From assembly GCA_965240325.2 (NCBI GenBank), contig OZ251222.1:1302001-1366000 (forward strand): a DNA stretch of 64,000 nucleotides, given 5' to 3'. This DNA comes from Rebecca billardiae RCC1528 (Eukaryota; Haptophyta). Shown here one piece after another: positions 8,768-18,736 of this stretch (the stretch's first letter is position 1; every line of letters begins with the position of its first letter). Position numbers and translations under genes: made by a program. The notes beneath the pieces were generated by a model. The model saw nothing but the letters and a program-made list of their open reading frames with translations. It made no database searches and was not told where the DNA came from.

Positions 8768-9952
8768 ATGGAGTCGCCCGCCCCGCGTTCGCCCGGCGCG
8801 CGCATCAGCCGAATGGAGGCGGGCGACACGCTCCTCCCCAGCATCGCCATGCGCCGCGGCCGGTCGGGCGAGCCCAAGCTGCAGCTGCCGGAGGGCGCGG
8901 CAACGTCCGCGCCACGGCAGGCGCTCCAGCCTATGCCCTCGCCCACCGGCACAGCGGGCCTCGGCGGGGAGGAGTTCGTGACGCCCGTGGGCGAGCAGTC
9001 GCCCGTGTCGCACCGCGGCAGTCGCACGGCGCTGCCCACTGCGCGCCGCCCGCTCGACCTGAGCGCCGCCGACAAGTGCGCCGATGGCCGTGCGCCCGGC
9101 GGCTCGGACGGCTCCGTTCTGCTGACCGCGCCGCCGGAGCACCTGCGCCCCGCTCACCGCGGGTTTCCGGAGCTGCACTCGGGGTCGAACGCGGCGCGCG
9201 CCTTCTTCCAAGAGCTCTCCGACGCGCTCGTCCGCCTCCGCCCCACCGAGGTGATGGCGACGCGCCGGCTCGCCCTGCACAAGGTCGGGCGGCTGCTGGG
9301 CGAGGTTCCCGACGGCGCGGACTCGGGCGCGCTCGGTGCGGTGATGGCGGCGGCGGGCGCGCTCGACCTGCTGGTGGCCGTGCTGCAGGACAGCTGCATC
9401 GCCGACTGCGAGACCGACGACGTCTGGCTGCTGCACTGCGCGCTCGCGCTCTGCGTCAACCTCGCGTGCCACGACCCGGACGCGATCGTCCGCGAGGCCG
9501 GTCTCGGCCCGTTCTTGCTGAGTGGCCTCCGCGTGCAGAACGAGCGGACGCGCATGCTGTGCGCGGCGGGCGCGCGGAACATCGCGTCGTCGCTCGACGG
9601 CGCGATGCTCATCGCCGACCCCGCCACCCGCGCCGCGCTCGAGGACCTCGCGCGCGACGAGAACATGGCGACGGCCACGTATGCCCGCGGCGCGCTCGTC
9701 GACGCGGCGAGGCTTCAGGGCGGCGGGCGCGCGGGGCTCGCCGCGGCGCAGATGGCCGCGTGCCTCCTCGGCGCCGCGCTCGTGCTCATCGTGCTCGTGG
9801 TCGTGCTCGCCGCCACGCGTGAGCCGGGCTCCGGCCTCTCCAGGCTCCGCGCCCCCGCTGCGCGAGCCGTGAGCCGCTCGTGGGCCCACGCCGCGTCGGC
9901 GCTCAGCCAGTCCGTCGCCGGCGGCGGCCTGCCGCCGCGCGCGTGCGAGTGA
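8768..9952 (+). CDS. Armadillo-like helical protein with C-terminal membrane anchor
   Basis: Predicted 394-residue protein. The first ~125 residues are Pro/Ser-rich and disordered. About residues 130-315 are repeated helices of armadillo type (LLVAVLQDSCIADCETDD, LHCALALCVNLACHDPDAI, LCAAGARNIASS). A single strongly hydrophobic helix (AACLLGAALVLIVLVVVLAA, about 330-352) and a short basic tail follow, so it is probably tail-anchored with the ARM fold facing the cytosol. I do not recognise a named orthologue. The ATG at 8768 (MESPAPRSP) is chosen; the frame is open upstream to 8600. Confidence 0.65.
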   Translation: MESPAPRSPGARISRMEAGDTLLPSIAMRRGRSGEPKLQLPEGAATSAPRQALQPMPSPTGTAGLGGEEFVTPVGEQSPVSHRGSRTALPTARRPLDLSAADKCADGRAPGGSDGSVLLTAPPEHLRPAHRGFPELHSGSNAARAFFQELSDALVRLRPTEVMATRRLALHKVGRLLGEVPDGADSGALGAVMAAAGALDLLVAVLQDSCIADCETDDVWLLHCALALCVNLACHDPDAIVREAGLGPFLLSGLRVQNERTRMLCAAGARNIASSLDGAMLIADPATRAALEDLARDENMATATYARGALVDAARLQGGGRAGLAAAQMAACLLGAALVLIVLVVVLAATREPGSGLSRLRAPAARAVSRSWAHAASALSQSVAGGGLPPRACE

Positions 9953-10392
9953 GACCGTGGCCTCCTGGCCGTGCTCTGTGTCTACGACTCTGAGACGTCT
10001 AGGACCATGCCCGCGTGGTTGCTTGGCGGCTGGCGCCGGTGCCGGCGGCTCGACTGCCGCCATGCCTGAGACGATCGCCCCGCAACTCATCTGATTGAAT
10101 GTGACATCACTCCACGTCGAGCGACGAGCCTGGGGGTGCGGCCTCCCTCCGGCCGTCCGGCACGAAGTACGGCCGGATCGTTAACGAAACGCATCAGACC
10201 CGCCCCGGCGCGGTGAGGGAACGCGCGCGCGTTGAGCGTGGCCGCCGCATTTCTTTGGCCCGGCGCCCGCGCTGTCGTCGAATTCCAAACAGCTCGTCCG
10301 ATTTCTGCTGCTGGTGGATTTGATGAGGATTTCCATGCGCCATCAACGGGGCGTGTCGGTCCTGCACCGAAACCCAGCAGCGCCACGCGAAC
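9953..10392. other. Intergenic; may hide a 5' exon of the carboxypeptidase gene
   Basis: No independent gene seen. The following M14 peptidase has a membrane anchor but no signal peptide at its first ATG, so an upstream exon carrying one could lie here; I could not identify it. Confidence 0.4.
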
Positions 10393-13300
10393 ATGCGCGG
10401 GGGGGCCGCCGCCAACGCCACAGCGACGGCGCCCGCGGGCTTGCCCTCGCTACATATCCTGCGGATCGACGCGGAGGCGCGCATCCCGCCGTCGCCCGCG
10501 CTCGTGCAGGCCGGCGCGCACGCGGCCGCCGCCGCGCTGCGCCTCGGCGAGCGGGAGTTTGCGGCGTCCCCGGCCGAGCTGCGCGCGCTGCGCGGCCTGG
10601 GCGTGCCGGTGCGCGTGCGCGCGCGCGACGCGGAGGCGTACTACGCGCGGCGGCTGCTGCGCGAGAGCGCCCCACCTGGCCTCGCCGACGCCTCGCGCCA
10701 CGCCGCTTCTCGGCGCACCAGAGCCGGCGCGGCCGACTCTGCGCCGGACGTCGTGCGCGGCAGCATGGGAGGCTACCCGACGCTGCGCGAGGCGGAGGCG
10801 GCGCTGGTGGACATGGCGTCGCGGTACGCGGACGTGGTGCAGCTCGTCTCAATTGGCACCTCCGTCGAGGGCCGCGCCATCCGCGCGCTCTGCCTCACGG
10901 CCAACGCCTCCGCCAACTGCCGGCCGCCCGGCGACGGCGTCGACGCCGCGGCGGGCGCGCGGCGCGGCGCTGCGCGCTACGGTCTGGCGGCGCCGGCGCC
11001 GAGGCCCGCGACGCTGTACACGTCGCTCACGCACTCGCGCGAGCCCGTCACGCTCACCGCCGCCCTCGACTACGCGCTCGGCGTGCTCCGCGCGCACGCG
11101 GCGGGCGACGCGAGCGCGCGCGAGCTGCTTCGGGGCCGGCGCCTTTGGTTCGTCCCGATTGTCAATCCGGACGGGTACGAGCACAACCGGCAGATGCGGC
11201 CGCGCGGGGGCGGCGTGAAGCGGAAGAACGCGCGGCGCGACGGGCACTGCCGCTCCGACGCCGACGCGGGCGTCGACATCAACCGCAACTTTGGCTTCCG
11301 CTTCGGCGCGAACGATGACGGCTCGTCGCCGCGGCCGTGCGCCGAGGACTATCGAGGCCGCGCGCCCTTCTCCGAGCCCGAGGCGCAGGCGCTGGCGCAG
11401 CTGATGCGCGCGCAACGCATCGGGCTGATCGTTAACCTGCACGGCTGGGGCAACTCGATCACCCACCCGTTCGGCTACTCCTCCGACGACACGATCATGC
11501 ACGCCACGCCGCTCTCGCGCGCGCAGCTGCTGCTGTACCGTCGCTGGGCGCACGACATGAGCGCATTCAACGGCTTCGTCTACGGCCGGTGCGCGCGAGT
11601 GCGCGTAGGCGTCTCCGGCGTGCGTGCGCGCGCGCCCTCGCGGCCGCGCTGGCACTCGGCCCTTCGTGTGCGGCCGGCGCGCGCGGTTGCGCGCGCGCGC
11701 GCGTCCTCGGCGCGCGCGCGCGCGCGCGGACTCGCGGCCGCGCTGACACACGGCCCTACCGCCGTGCCCCGCAGCGCGTGGGAGACAGTGGGCTACGAGG
11801 CCAACGGCCTGCCGGACGACTGGGCTCAGGCTGAGCTGGGCGTGCCGTCCATGACCCTCGAGCTCGGCTCGGCGCGGGACGGCTTCTGGCCGCAGCCCTC
11901 TCGGATCGGGCTCATCTCCGAGCAGTTCGCGCCGAGCGCCGCGTACGCCGCGCGAGCCGTCGGCTCCTACCTCCGGCCCACCTTGCTGAGCGTGCGCGAA
12001 CACGCGCGCGGCGTCGGCGCGGACGGCGAGGGCGGCGGCGGCGTCGTTGGCGCCGCCGGCGGCGGCGCGCAGCTCACCCTGCTCGTCGCGCTGACGGTTG
12101 ACAACGCGGGCGTGCTGCTCTCGGGGCGGGCGTCGCGCGTGCGCGTGCTGCCCTCGGACCGCGTGCGCGGCGCCACGCTCGCGCCCGTGCCGCCCTCGCG
12201 CCGCGCGCGCGCGCACCGCTCGCAGTGCGCGTGGGCGCCTGTCGGCGCGAGCGATCGCGGCGCGCTCGAGGCGCCGCTCCCGGTCCTGCCGTCGCACGCG
12301 GCGGTGGCGTGCGAAGAGTTTGAGCTGACGCTGCCGGCATCGGCGCTCGACGCCGCGCGGCGCGAGTCCCGGCATGCCGCCTCGCCCGCCGTCGAGCTGC
12401 TCCGGCTCGAGCTGGTCGATGCGGAGGACGAGGAGGACGCTTCCGCGGCGCTCCAGGACGCGTCGGCCGGCGGCGGGCGCGGCCGCGGCGGCGCGCGCGC
12501 GGGCGCGGCCGCGGCGCGCGCGTTCGTGGACGAGCATCGCGTGCGCGTCGCGCTGCGCCCACAGCCGGCGGAGCCGCTTCCCGCGCAGTGCACCTCCGCC
12601 GAGGCGTGCTGGTGCGAGCGCGCGCCGAACGCGTGGACGCACGGCCCCGCGTGCGAGCGCGGCGCGAGCGCGCGCCAGGGCTGCCACAACCCGCCGCCGC
12701 GCGCGCTGCCGCGTGGCGAGGCGCACGCCGGCGGCGGGCTGGCGGGCGCGCTCAGCATCCCTGGCGAGACAACGTTCCTCCGCTGGCGGCCCGCCGCGTA
12801 CAGCGGGCGGCACCGCTGCTCGATGGTGGGCAACTCGCCCTCAGCCATCCTGGTCGTCTATCGCACCTGCTCGCGCTGGGGCCCGATCGACTCGGTCGCT
12901 TTCGGCACCGCCGACCGCGCGTCTCGCGCCAAGCTGTCCTGGGACTGCGACGGAGGGGTGGAGTATCTCATCTACTCGAACGGTGAGAACGGCGGCCGCG
13001 CGTTCCGGCTGACGTACGCCGAGTCGTGCCCGAGCGGCTCGTGCGGCGGCGCGGGCGGCGGCGCGGGCGCGGGCGGGCGGCGCGCGCTGCCGATCTCGCG
13101 CGCGCTGCCTGGCCGCGGCCCGGCGTCGGGTGCGGCGCGCGGCTCGGCGGCGCGCGGCCCAATGCACAGTGGCCCTGCGCATGTGCGCGCCAAGGGCATA
13201 CACGGCCACCGGCGCATCTGGCGGCGCAGCGCGGAGGGCGGCTCGCAGGCGCGCACCGAGCGGCGCGCCGAGGCGAGCGCTCGCGGCGCCAGCTGGCCCG

Positions 13301-14328
13301 TGCTGCCGGCGGCGCGCGGCGCGGCTGCCGCCAACTTGAGCGCGGCCTTTGCGCAGGCGCGCGCTCCAGGCTCGCTACCGCCCGCCGGCGCGCCGCCGGC
13401 GCACGAGGCGGGGGCGGCGGGCGGCGGGGTCGGCACGGCCTGGCAGCGCGCGCGCGCGCCGACGGCGCGTGCGGACGGCGGCGCGCTGCCAGCTCTGAGC
13501 GCGCCCGCAAACTCTCAGGTGGCGGGCGGCGCGCTGCCGCCGCCGGCCGCGCCGCCGCGCGCCGCGCCCAGCGCGCTCGCGACTGCGGCGGCCCAGTGGA
13601 TCGCCTTTCTGAGTGCGCCGCTGCGCGTGCTCGGCGGCGGCGCGGCGCGGCGAGACAGCGCCGGGCAGCTGCTCACGCGGCCCGACCCGTCCGTCGTCGT
13701 CAAGCGCCTCTCGCCCGCCACCGCGCACGCCGCCGCCGCCGTGGAGCTCGCCGTGACCGGCGGTGCCAGTGCGCTTGGCTTCTTGGGGGGCGGCGGCAGC
13801 GGCGAGGGCGGCGGCAGCGGCGAGGGCGGCGAGGTCGGCGGCTCGCTGTCGGTGCGCATCGGCGTGCGCCCGCCGCTCGGCCTCGCCGGCCGGAGGCCGG
13901 CGTCTCCCGGCCTCGCCGTCGCCGCGCCCTCCGCCATCATCGTCTGCCTCCTGGCGCTGGTGGCGGTGCTCTGCGCGGTGACGTCGAGGCGACAGGGCGG
14001 CGGCGCGACGCGCGGGCTGCGCCGGCGCGCGCCGCGCGCGCGGATCAGCGCCAAGCGCGCGTCGTCGGCGTGGCGGCTCACCGCCGCGCAGCGCCACGCG
14101 CAGCTCGGCGCCGTGCAGCTCGCGACGATCACCGAGGTGCCAGAGTCTGCCTCCTCCGCCTCCGACGCCGAGGCCACCTGCTCGGAGCTCGGCGACGACG
14201 AGGGCGGGCCGCTCGGCGAGGCTGACCGGCTGCTGCGCAGCGTGCCGGGGCGCGGGCGGAGCGCGCGCCGCAGCCCGCAGGGCGCGAGCATGAGCGCTGC
14301 CGACATTGCGCGGCAGGGGAGCGCCTGA
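10393..14328 (+). CDS. Zinc carboxypeptidase, peptidase family M14, membrane-anchored
   Basis: Exons 10393-11588 and 11775-14328, about 1249 residues after splicing. The M14 catalytic domain starts near residue 120 (YPTLREAEAALVDMASRYAD). Zinc ligands are the HSRE motif (H214, E217) and H350 in NLHGWGNS; the substrate-binding VNPDGYEHNR and INRNFGF follow the family pattern, and the catalytic Glu lies in MTLELG after the intron. The family trims C-terminal residues from peptides. A ~200-residue Cys-containing region (CTSAEACWCERAP to YAESCPSGSC) of unknown fold follows, then a long Ala/Gly/Arg-rich stretch, a transmembrane helix (SAIIVCLLALVAVLCAV) and a cytosolic tail with an acidic Ser-rich patch. 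The layout is like a type I protein, but no signal peptide is visible at this ATG. The intron (11589-11774) is 186 bp, in frame and stop-free. Confidence 0.85.
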   Translation: MRGGAAANATATAPAGLPSLHILRIDAEARIPPSPALVQAGAHAAAAALRLGEREFAASPAELRALRGLGVPVRVRARDAEAYYARRLLRESAPPGLADASRHAASRRTRAGAADSAPDVVRGSMGGYPTLREAEAALVDMASRYADVVQLVSIGTSVEGRAIRALCLTANASANCRPPGDGVDAAAGARRGAARYGLAAPAPRPATLYTSLTHSREPVTLTAALDYALGVLRAHAAGDASARELLRGRRLWFVPIVNPDGYEHNRQMRPRGGGVKRKNARRDGHCRSDADAGVDINRNFGFRFGANDDGSSPRPCAEDYRGRAPFSEPEAQALAQLMRAQRIGLIVNLHGWGNSITHPFGYSSDDTIMHATPLSRAQLLLYRRWAHDMSAFNGFVYGRCARVRVGVSGVRARAPSRPRWHSALRVRPARAVARARASSARARARGLAAALTHGPTAVPRSAWETVGYEANGLPDDWAQAELGVPSMTLELGSARDGFWPQPSRIGLISEQFAPSAAYAARAVGSYLRPTLLSVREHARGVGADGEGGGGVVGAAGGGAQLTLLVALTVDNAGVLLSGRASRVRVLPSDRVRGATLAPVPPSRRARAHRSQCAWAPVGASDRGALEAPLPVLPSHAAVACEEFELTLPASALDAARRESRHAASPAVELLRLELVDAEDEEDASAALQDASAGGGRGRGGARAGAAAARAFVDEHRVRVALRPQPAEPLPAQCTSAEACWCERAPNAWTHGPACERGASARQGCHNPPPRALPRGEAHAGGGLAGALSIPGETTFLRWRPAAYSGRHRCSMVGNSPSAILVVYRTCSRWGPIDSVAFGTADRASRAKLSWDCDGGVEYLIYSNGENGGRAFRLTYAESCPSGSCGGAGGGAGAGGRRALPISRALPGRGPASGAARGSAARGPMHSGPAHVRAKGIHGHRRIWRRSAEGGSQARTERRAEASARGASWPVLPAARGAAAANLSAAFAQARAPGSLPPAGAPPAHEAGAAGGGVGTAWQRARAPTARADGGALPALSAPANSQVAGGALPPPAAPPRAAPSALATAAAQWIAFLSAPLRVLGGGAARRDSAGQLLTRPDPSVVVKRLSPATAHAAAAVELAVTGGASALGFLGGGGSGEGGGSGEGGEVGGSLSVRIGVRPPLGLAGRRPASPGLAVAAPSAIIVCLLALVAVLCAVTSRRQGGGATRGLRRRAPRARISAKRASSAWRLTAAQRHAQLGAVQLATITEVPESASSASDAEATCSELGDDEGGPLGEADRLLRSVPGRGRSARRSPQGASMSAADIARQGSA

Positions 14329-16237
14329 CTCACTTGACTCGCGGTATAGTTACTTGTCAGCAGTAGCAGCAGCAGCACTTGATCGATCGAATGACGATAA
14401 CAGTAGTCTTATTCACTCTCCGTAATCCGCACAATGTGTCTGTGCCGGATCACAGACACACTGATGCGACTGATGAGACTGCCAGTACTCTCTACACTCT
14501 ACAGGCTCGCCAGGCCGCGCTCAACCTCAAGCAGCGCCATTTTTATTCGATTTGACAGCGCGCTTATATTGCATGCCGCAGGCCCTCGTCACAAACACAA
14601 TGATCGGGCTCCGCGGTCGTCCGTGACCGTGTCAGCGCTCTGCCACCAACGCGGCTGCCTCCAACTTCCAAGACCAAACGTGAACTTCGCCGCGACTTGT
14701 CGTCGAGTTGACAGTTGTCGAACGTATATATATATATGTATAGTCGACAATCGGCGCGCCGGGTCACTGCTGCCGACAAATCAGGAGGCCTGCTGGCGCC
14801 TTCCTACCTGTGTCGTAGTGAAATCATAGCAGATGAATGAGTTCAACTACGACGCTAAGAATACTAAGAGACGCACACACTCACACAGCAGCACAGGCAG
14901 GCAAGATTTATACACTTTATGGGGGTACAGTGTCACTCGAGTCGACGCAGTCGATCAGTGACTCGTCAACTCGGTAGAGTGCTGAGTGGCCGGAAGCAGC
15001 TCCCAGCGCAGGCGGCTGCCTGTGCTGAACCACTACACGCCCGAAAACGGGATGACGACGGACTCTGGGCCACGCGAGGGCCCGCCTGCGCAGCGCTCCC
15101 AAGGCCGCATCCGGGCTTGACAGCCGTGCGCGCGCGCTTTGTGGGGGCAGGAAGACCCACAGGCAGCAATCGCGCCGCCTCGTCGACGCTCTCGCCACCC
15201 TCCCTGTGCGCAGAAACTTGCTGAATGGCACGCGCGCAGTTCTTGAGAACGCCTATTCGACGAGCATGATGGGCGCGCGTGCGTCCCTGGGGCATTCGAG
15301 GTCAGCTTTTTCGCTTCTGTGCGATGGGCATGAGAGTGCTCAACATCACCGCGTTGCCGTCAGCCATGACAACATTGGTCGGACCGCACGCGCGCGCGCG
15401 ACAGCTGGCAGGCCAGCAACCAGTTGAAATGGCGGCGTGCGTGATCACAAGGCTGTCGACGAGGGAACCGCAGTGCGAGCAAAAGGAGGGCACGTCAGAC
15501 ATGCGTATCGGTCGCGGGGTGTGCATGAACCGCCAGTACGGGCACGGCGGGCGCGACTACAGCCGTCACGCGCCTCGACGTGCATGCGCCACAGCGGACG
15601 ACCGAGGAGGGCGAGCAGGCTGGCCTTCTTGTGCGGCGGCTGTCCGAAAGGCGCCCGCACCCGTGCAACTGTATTCAACCGAGCTACCGGAAGGCATCGA
15701 CTCCTGGTGCCTCACGCCCGCGAGTTTTTGATGCGGGGCTTGGTTCGCAAGGCGTCGGCAGCCATTGCTGGCCGGACGCCCGGACAGCAAGCCCATCAGT
15801 TTATCAGCGCATTAATTTTGTGATGCAGAACCTTTGAAGTAGATTCCCAAGCAGATTACATATCTGCCCGAGGGGGAGGGTTCGGACGATGCCATCCCGC
15901 CACCCCAGCCACCAACCGCGGCCGCGCCGTCGGACGGGCCCGAGGTGCAACAGGCCAGGCCGGCGCTCGGGGAGTCCAACTACCGCCTGGTCCTGCCCCC
16001 CGGCGCCGCGGCAGCCGGCAAGCGCGCGGCGACCGAGCCGTCCACGCCGGCGGAGGAGGATGGGCCCTCCTCCGCTGGCGGGAGCGACGCCAAGCCGGCC
16101 AAGCAGGCTCGCACCGCGTCCCTCGGCGACCCCCCCCGTGACCTGGCTGCCGCCGCGCCGCAGTCGCTGGCGTAGAGCCGCGCGCGGCGCTGGCGCGCCA
16201 GACGCGCCCGGTTGGGCAGCGCAGGCACCCTCAGCGG

Positions 16238-16357
16238 CCAGGACGACGACTTCCTCAACGGCAAGGGCGACGACTTCCTCTGCGGCCAGGGCGACGACTT
16301 CCTCAACGGCAAGGACGACGACTTCCTCAACGGCAAGGGCGACTACTCCCTCAACTC
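16238..16357 (+). repeat. 24-bp tandem repeat, about five units
   Basis: The unit gacgacttcctcaacggcaa plus gggc repeats about five times with minor changes, giving DDFLNGKG-type octapeptides (one unit reads DDFLCGQG). Preservation of an eight-residue period suggests the array arose inside a coding frame that is now broken. Confidence 0.8.
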
Positions 16358-16611
16358 GGCAAGGCCACTAGGCCGCGCACACCGGCCCGGGCGACCACAT
16401 CCACTACCTGCACTACGGCATCAACTTGAACAGCCTCGGACGACGACGACACGGGCAACTACATGATGACCAAGGCCGACGACGACTGCAAAACAGCGGC
16501 ATCCCCGGGCGCCTACTACCTCAGTGACCGTGTGATCAGCATCGGTTACGACGACTCCCTCACCCGCGGCCAACGCGCTCCGACATCCTCCATTAACTCC
16601 ATTCAGTACTT

Positions 16612-16668
16612 CGACAGACGAATCAGGAGAGCTGCGCCCTCGTGCCTGTGTCTTTAAATCATAGAATT
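16612..16668 (+). repeat. 57-bp dispersed repeat, copy A
   Basis: From cgacagacgaatcagg to ttaaatcatagaatt, this segment is identical in inverted orientation to 28140-28196. The flanks diverge quickly on both sides, although cagtac precedes both copies. It is probably the end of a dispersed element. Confidence 0.85.
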
Positions 16669-16930
16669 GGTCAACCGCACTACTCGGGTGAACGAAATCT
16701 AATGCGGCGAGATCGCGGAGATCTGCTCATTTGTGCAACCCTGCACGAGCCACGCCAACCACAAATTGGCGTCTGAGAGGAGGATTCCGGTGATCGCTCA
16801 TCAAAGTGTGCCTTCTCCGTACCTTGGCGTGCAAAAAGAGCCATTATCATAGCAGCAAGCGACCCACACCAGGCTATAGGGCGGGCCCCTCAACGCCGAC
16901 GTGAACGCCGACCCCCCCCACCGCCCCGCG

Positions 16931-18736
16931 ATGTTCCTCCTGCCGCAAGGCCTGGCGGAGGCGCGCGGCGCGGCGTCCGGCCCGGCGATGTCGAAGCCGC
17001 ACGAGGAGCAAGAGACCACCCCCGAGCTCCCAACCTTCTTCGGCGCTGCGCAGAAGGCGGCGCTGGCGGCGGCCCCAGCTGCAAACTCGCGGCTCCGCGT
17101 CGGCGGCGGCCGACTCACCGCGGCCGGTCCCGGCCGCGCGCGCGCTCCGCGCAATATTTTCGGCGGCGGTGCAGCCGCATCGTCATCTCCGGGGCCGTCC
17201 GCCAACGACGCCCCCCTCACCTCGTCCATCGTGCCCGACGACGGCCCGCTCTCATCCGTGCTCCGCACCTCGACCGCCAAGAAGGCGCTCACGGCGGCGA
17301 CGCGCCCGCCGAAGCGCGACCTGCGCAAGCCGACGCGCGATGCGCGCGACGTGGCGGTGACGCTGCAGTGGAAGGGAGGCGGCGCGGCCGTCTCCGTCGT
17401 CGGCTCCTTCACCGACTGGACCGACCACATCCCGATGGAGGCGGACGGGCCCAACTCGCACTTTGTGACGCTGCACCTGCGCGCGGGCGAGCACAAGTAC
17501 CTCTTCGAGGTGAACGGCGTGCTGTGCGTGGCGGACGAGCAGCCGCTGATCGACGTGCCGCGCGGCGAGGCGCCCGCGCACGTCGTCAACGTCCTCGAGG
17601 TGGACGATGGCCGCGAGTACGACGCGGACATGCCGACGGAGCCCGCCGCGGCGGCCACCTCGTCGCCCGAGGCCGCCGTCGCCGAGCCGACGGCTGCCGG
17701 CTTTGGCGCGCCGATGCAGTTCGGCTGGAAGGCGCTCGGCGCGAAGGTCGAGGACGACGAGTTCTCCTCCGCGGTGCCGACCAACCTCATCCGCACCTGG
17801 CTCGCGCCGCCCTCGCTCCCGGCCCACCTGCACGCGATGCACGGCGTGGCGCGCAAGCCGCGCCGCGCGATGCGCACCGGCCCGCCGCCGCCGTGCCACG
17901 TCGACCTGCACCACCTGCGCTTCGAGCGCACGGCGGAGCCGACGACCTCGGAGGACGGCGACTCGTACTCGGGCTTCACGCCCGCCGACGGCCTCGCCGC
18001 CGACGTCCACATGTCCGACGACGACGGCGGCGTCTCGCCGCACGGCAGCCCACGCACGCGCCGCGCGTGCGCCCAAGTGCCGGTGACCAAGATCACGACG
18101 ACGACGCGCTACCGCGAGAAGCGAGTCACGGCCGTGCTGTACAAGCCGCAGCCGACGCGCGCGGTGGAGAGCTTCCGCGCCGCCGCCGGTGCACGCCGCA
18201 CCGCCTCGCTCGTCGAGCTGCCGCAGTGCGCCGACGAGGCCATGCTGGACGGCGAGCAGCCGTGCGCCCTCGCGCCGGCCACCACGCCCGTGGCTGCCCC
18301 CTCGCCCCGGGCCTCGCGCACGCCGTCGGATGTGTCGATGGACGCGGGCGACGCGGACGAGGAGGCTCACCCGCCGTCGAGCCCGCCAGCGCCAGCGCAG
18401 CCGGCGGCGCAGCGCGCGCTCTTCGGCGCGCCGATGCACCCGCCGCCGCCGCCGGCGCGGCTGCAGATTCAGCCGGTGCAGCTGCTCGCCGCGTCGCACG
18501 TCCCTGTCGTCTCGGCGCCGATCCACTTCCCGCGCGCGCACGCCGTCCCGGCGCCGCAGCACCAGCCCCTCTTCCCGCACATGCCCAGCCAGCAGCCACA
18601 GCCCGGCGTGGCCATGGGCGCAATGTATATGAACGGCCCGGTCTTGCTCGCCTCGGTGCCCACCCGCGCCGAAGTGCCGATGGCGTGGCACGCGGTGAAC
18701 CTCGCGAGCGTTCTCGGCGCGCCTGGGAGAGTATGA
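16931..18736 (+). CDS. AMPK/SNF1 kinase beta subunit (CBM48 plus ASC domain)
   Basis: Predicted 601-residue protein. A glycogen/starch-binding CBM48 lies at about residues 141-225, with WKGGGAAVSVVGSFTDWTDH, HFVTLHLRAGEHKYLFEVNG and the closing HVVNVLEV. The ASC (AMPKBI) domain that binds the alpha and gamma subunits is split by an insertion: its start is SSAVPTNLIRTWLAPPSLPA, and its C-terminal beta strand is RYREKRVTAVLYKPQP, matching the RYKxKYVTxVLYKP end of animal, yeast and plant beta subunits. A ~185-residue Pro/Ala-rich tail follows, unusual because most beta subunits end at that strand. Role in the family: scaffold of the energy-sensing kinase and carbohydrate sensor. ATG choice 16931 (MFLLPQG); 16988 (MSKPHEE) is an alternative. 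Confidence 0.88.
   Translation: MFLLPQGLAEARGAASGPAMSKPHEEQETTPELPTFFGAAQKAALAAAPAANSRLRVGGGRLTAAGPGRARAPRNIFGGGAAASSSPGPSANDAPLTSSIVPDDGPLSSVLRTSTAKKALTAATRPPKRDLRKPTRDARDVAVTLQWKGGGAAVSVVGSFTDWTDHIPMEADGPNSHFVTLHLRAGEHKYLFEVNGVLCVADEQPLIDVPRGEAPAHVVNVLEVDDGREYDADMPTEPAAAATSSPEAAVAEPTAAGFGAPMQFGWKALGAKVEDDEFSSAVPTNLIRTWLAPPSLPAHLHAMHGVARKPRRAMRTGPPPPCHVDLHHLRFERTAEPTTSEDGDSYSGFTPADGLAADVHMSDDDGGVSPHGSPRTRRACAQVPVTKITTTTRYREKRVTAVLYKPQPTRAVESFRAAAGARRTASLVELPQCADEAMLDGEQPCALAPATTPVAAPSPRASRTPSDVSMDAGDADEEAHPPSSPPAPAQPAAQRALFGAPMHPPPPPARLQIQPVQLLAASHVPVVSAPIHFPRAHAVPAPQHQPLFPHMPSQQPQPGVAMGAMYMNGPVLLASVPTRAEVPMAWHAVNLASVLGAPGRV

Larger units (their letters stand above)
15843..16668 (+). pseudogene. 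Decayed coding region with Asp-rich tandem repeats
   Basis: Read in shifting plus-strand frames, this stretch looks like broken coding DNA. From 15843 one frame gives an acidic, Pro-rich segment with EGEGSDDAIPPPQ and GESNYRLVLPPGAA, stopping at 16175. Another frame from 16212 carries DDFLNGKG repeats. A third from 16463 (MMTKADDDCKTAASPGAYYL) ends in CLCL just before aatcatagaatt. Mid-stretch acidic/Pro-rich linkers of this kind occur between integrase and RT in copia polyproteins, but no integrase or RT motif is visible, so the origin is unknown. Confidence 0.35.
14329..16930. other. Gene-poor, repeat-rich interval
   Basis: No intact gene. 14.34-15.2 kb is AT-richer with a short (ta)n run near 14727. 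15.2-15.8 kb has overlapping short minus-strand frames with Cys pairs (for example SFCSHCG at about 15480-15460) that look like decayed transposase or zinc-finger coding but match nothing I can name. 15.84-16.67 kb has a degraded coding region, a 24-bp tandem repeat and a 57-bp segment repeated at 28.1 kb (listed separately). Confidence 0.5.

Noticed and set aside
8561-10090. Long minus-strand open frame opposite the ARM-like gene
   Set aside because: Arg/Ala/His-rich translation typical of the reverse strand of a GC-rich gene; no domain, while the plus strand encodes ARM-like helices and a membrane anchor.
15302-15526. Possible C-terminal Cys domain of a piggyBac-type transposase (SFCSHCG)
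   Set aside because: Only two Cys pairs fit and neither the catalytic domain nor TTAA flanks are visible; left as unassigned decayed sequence.
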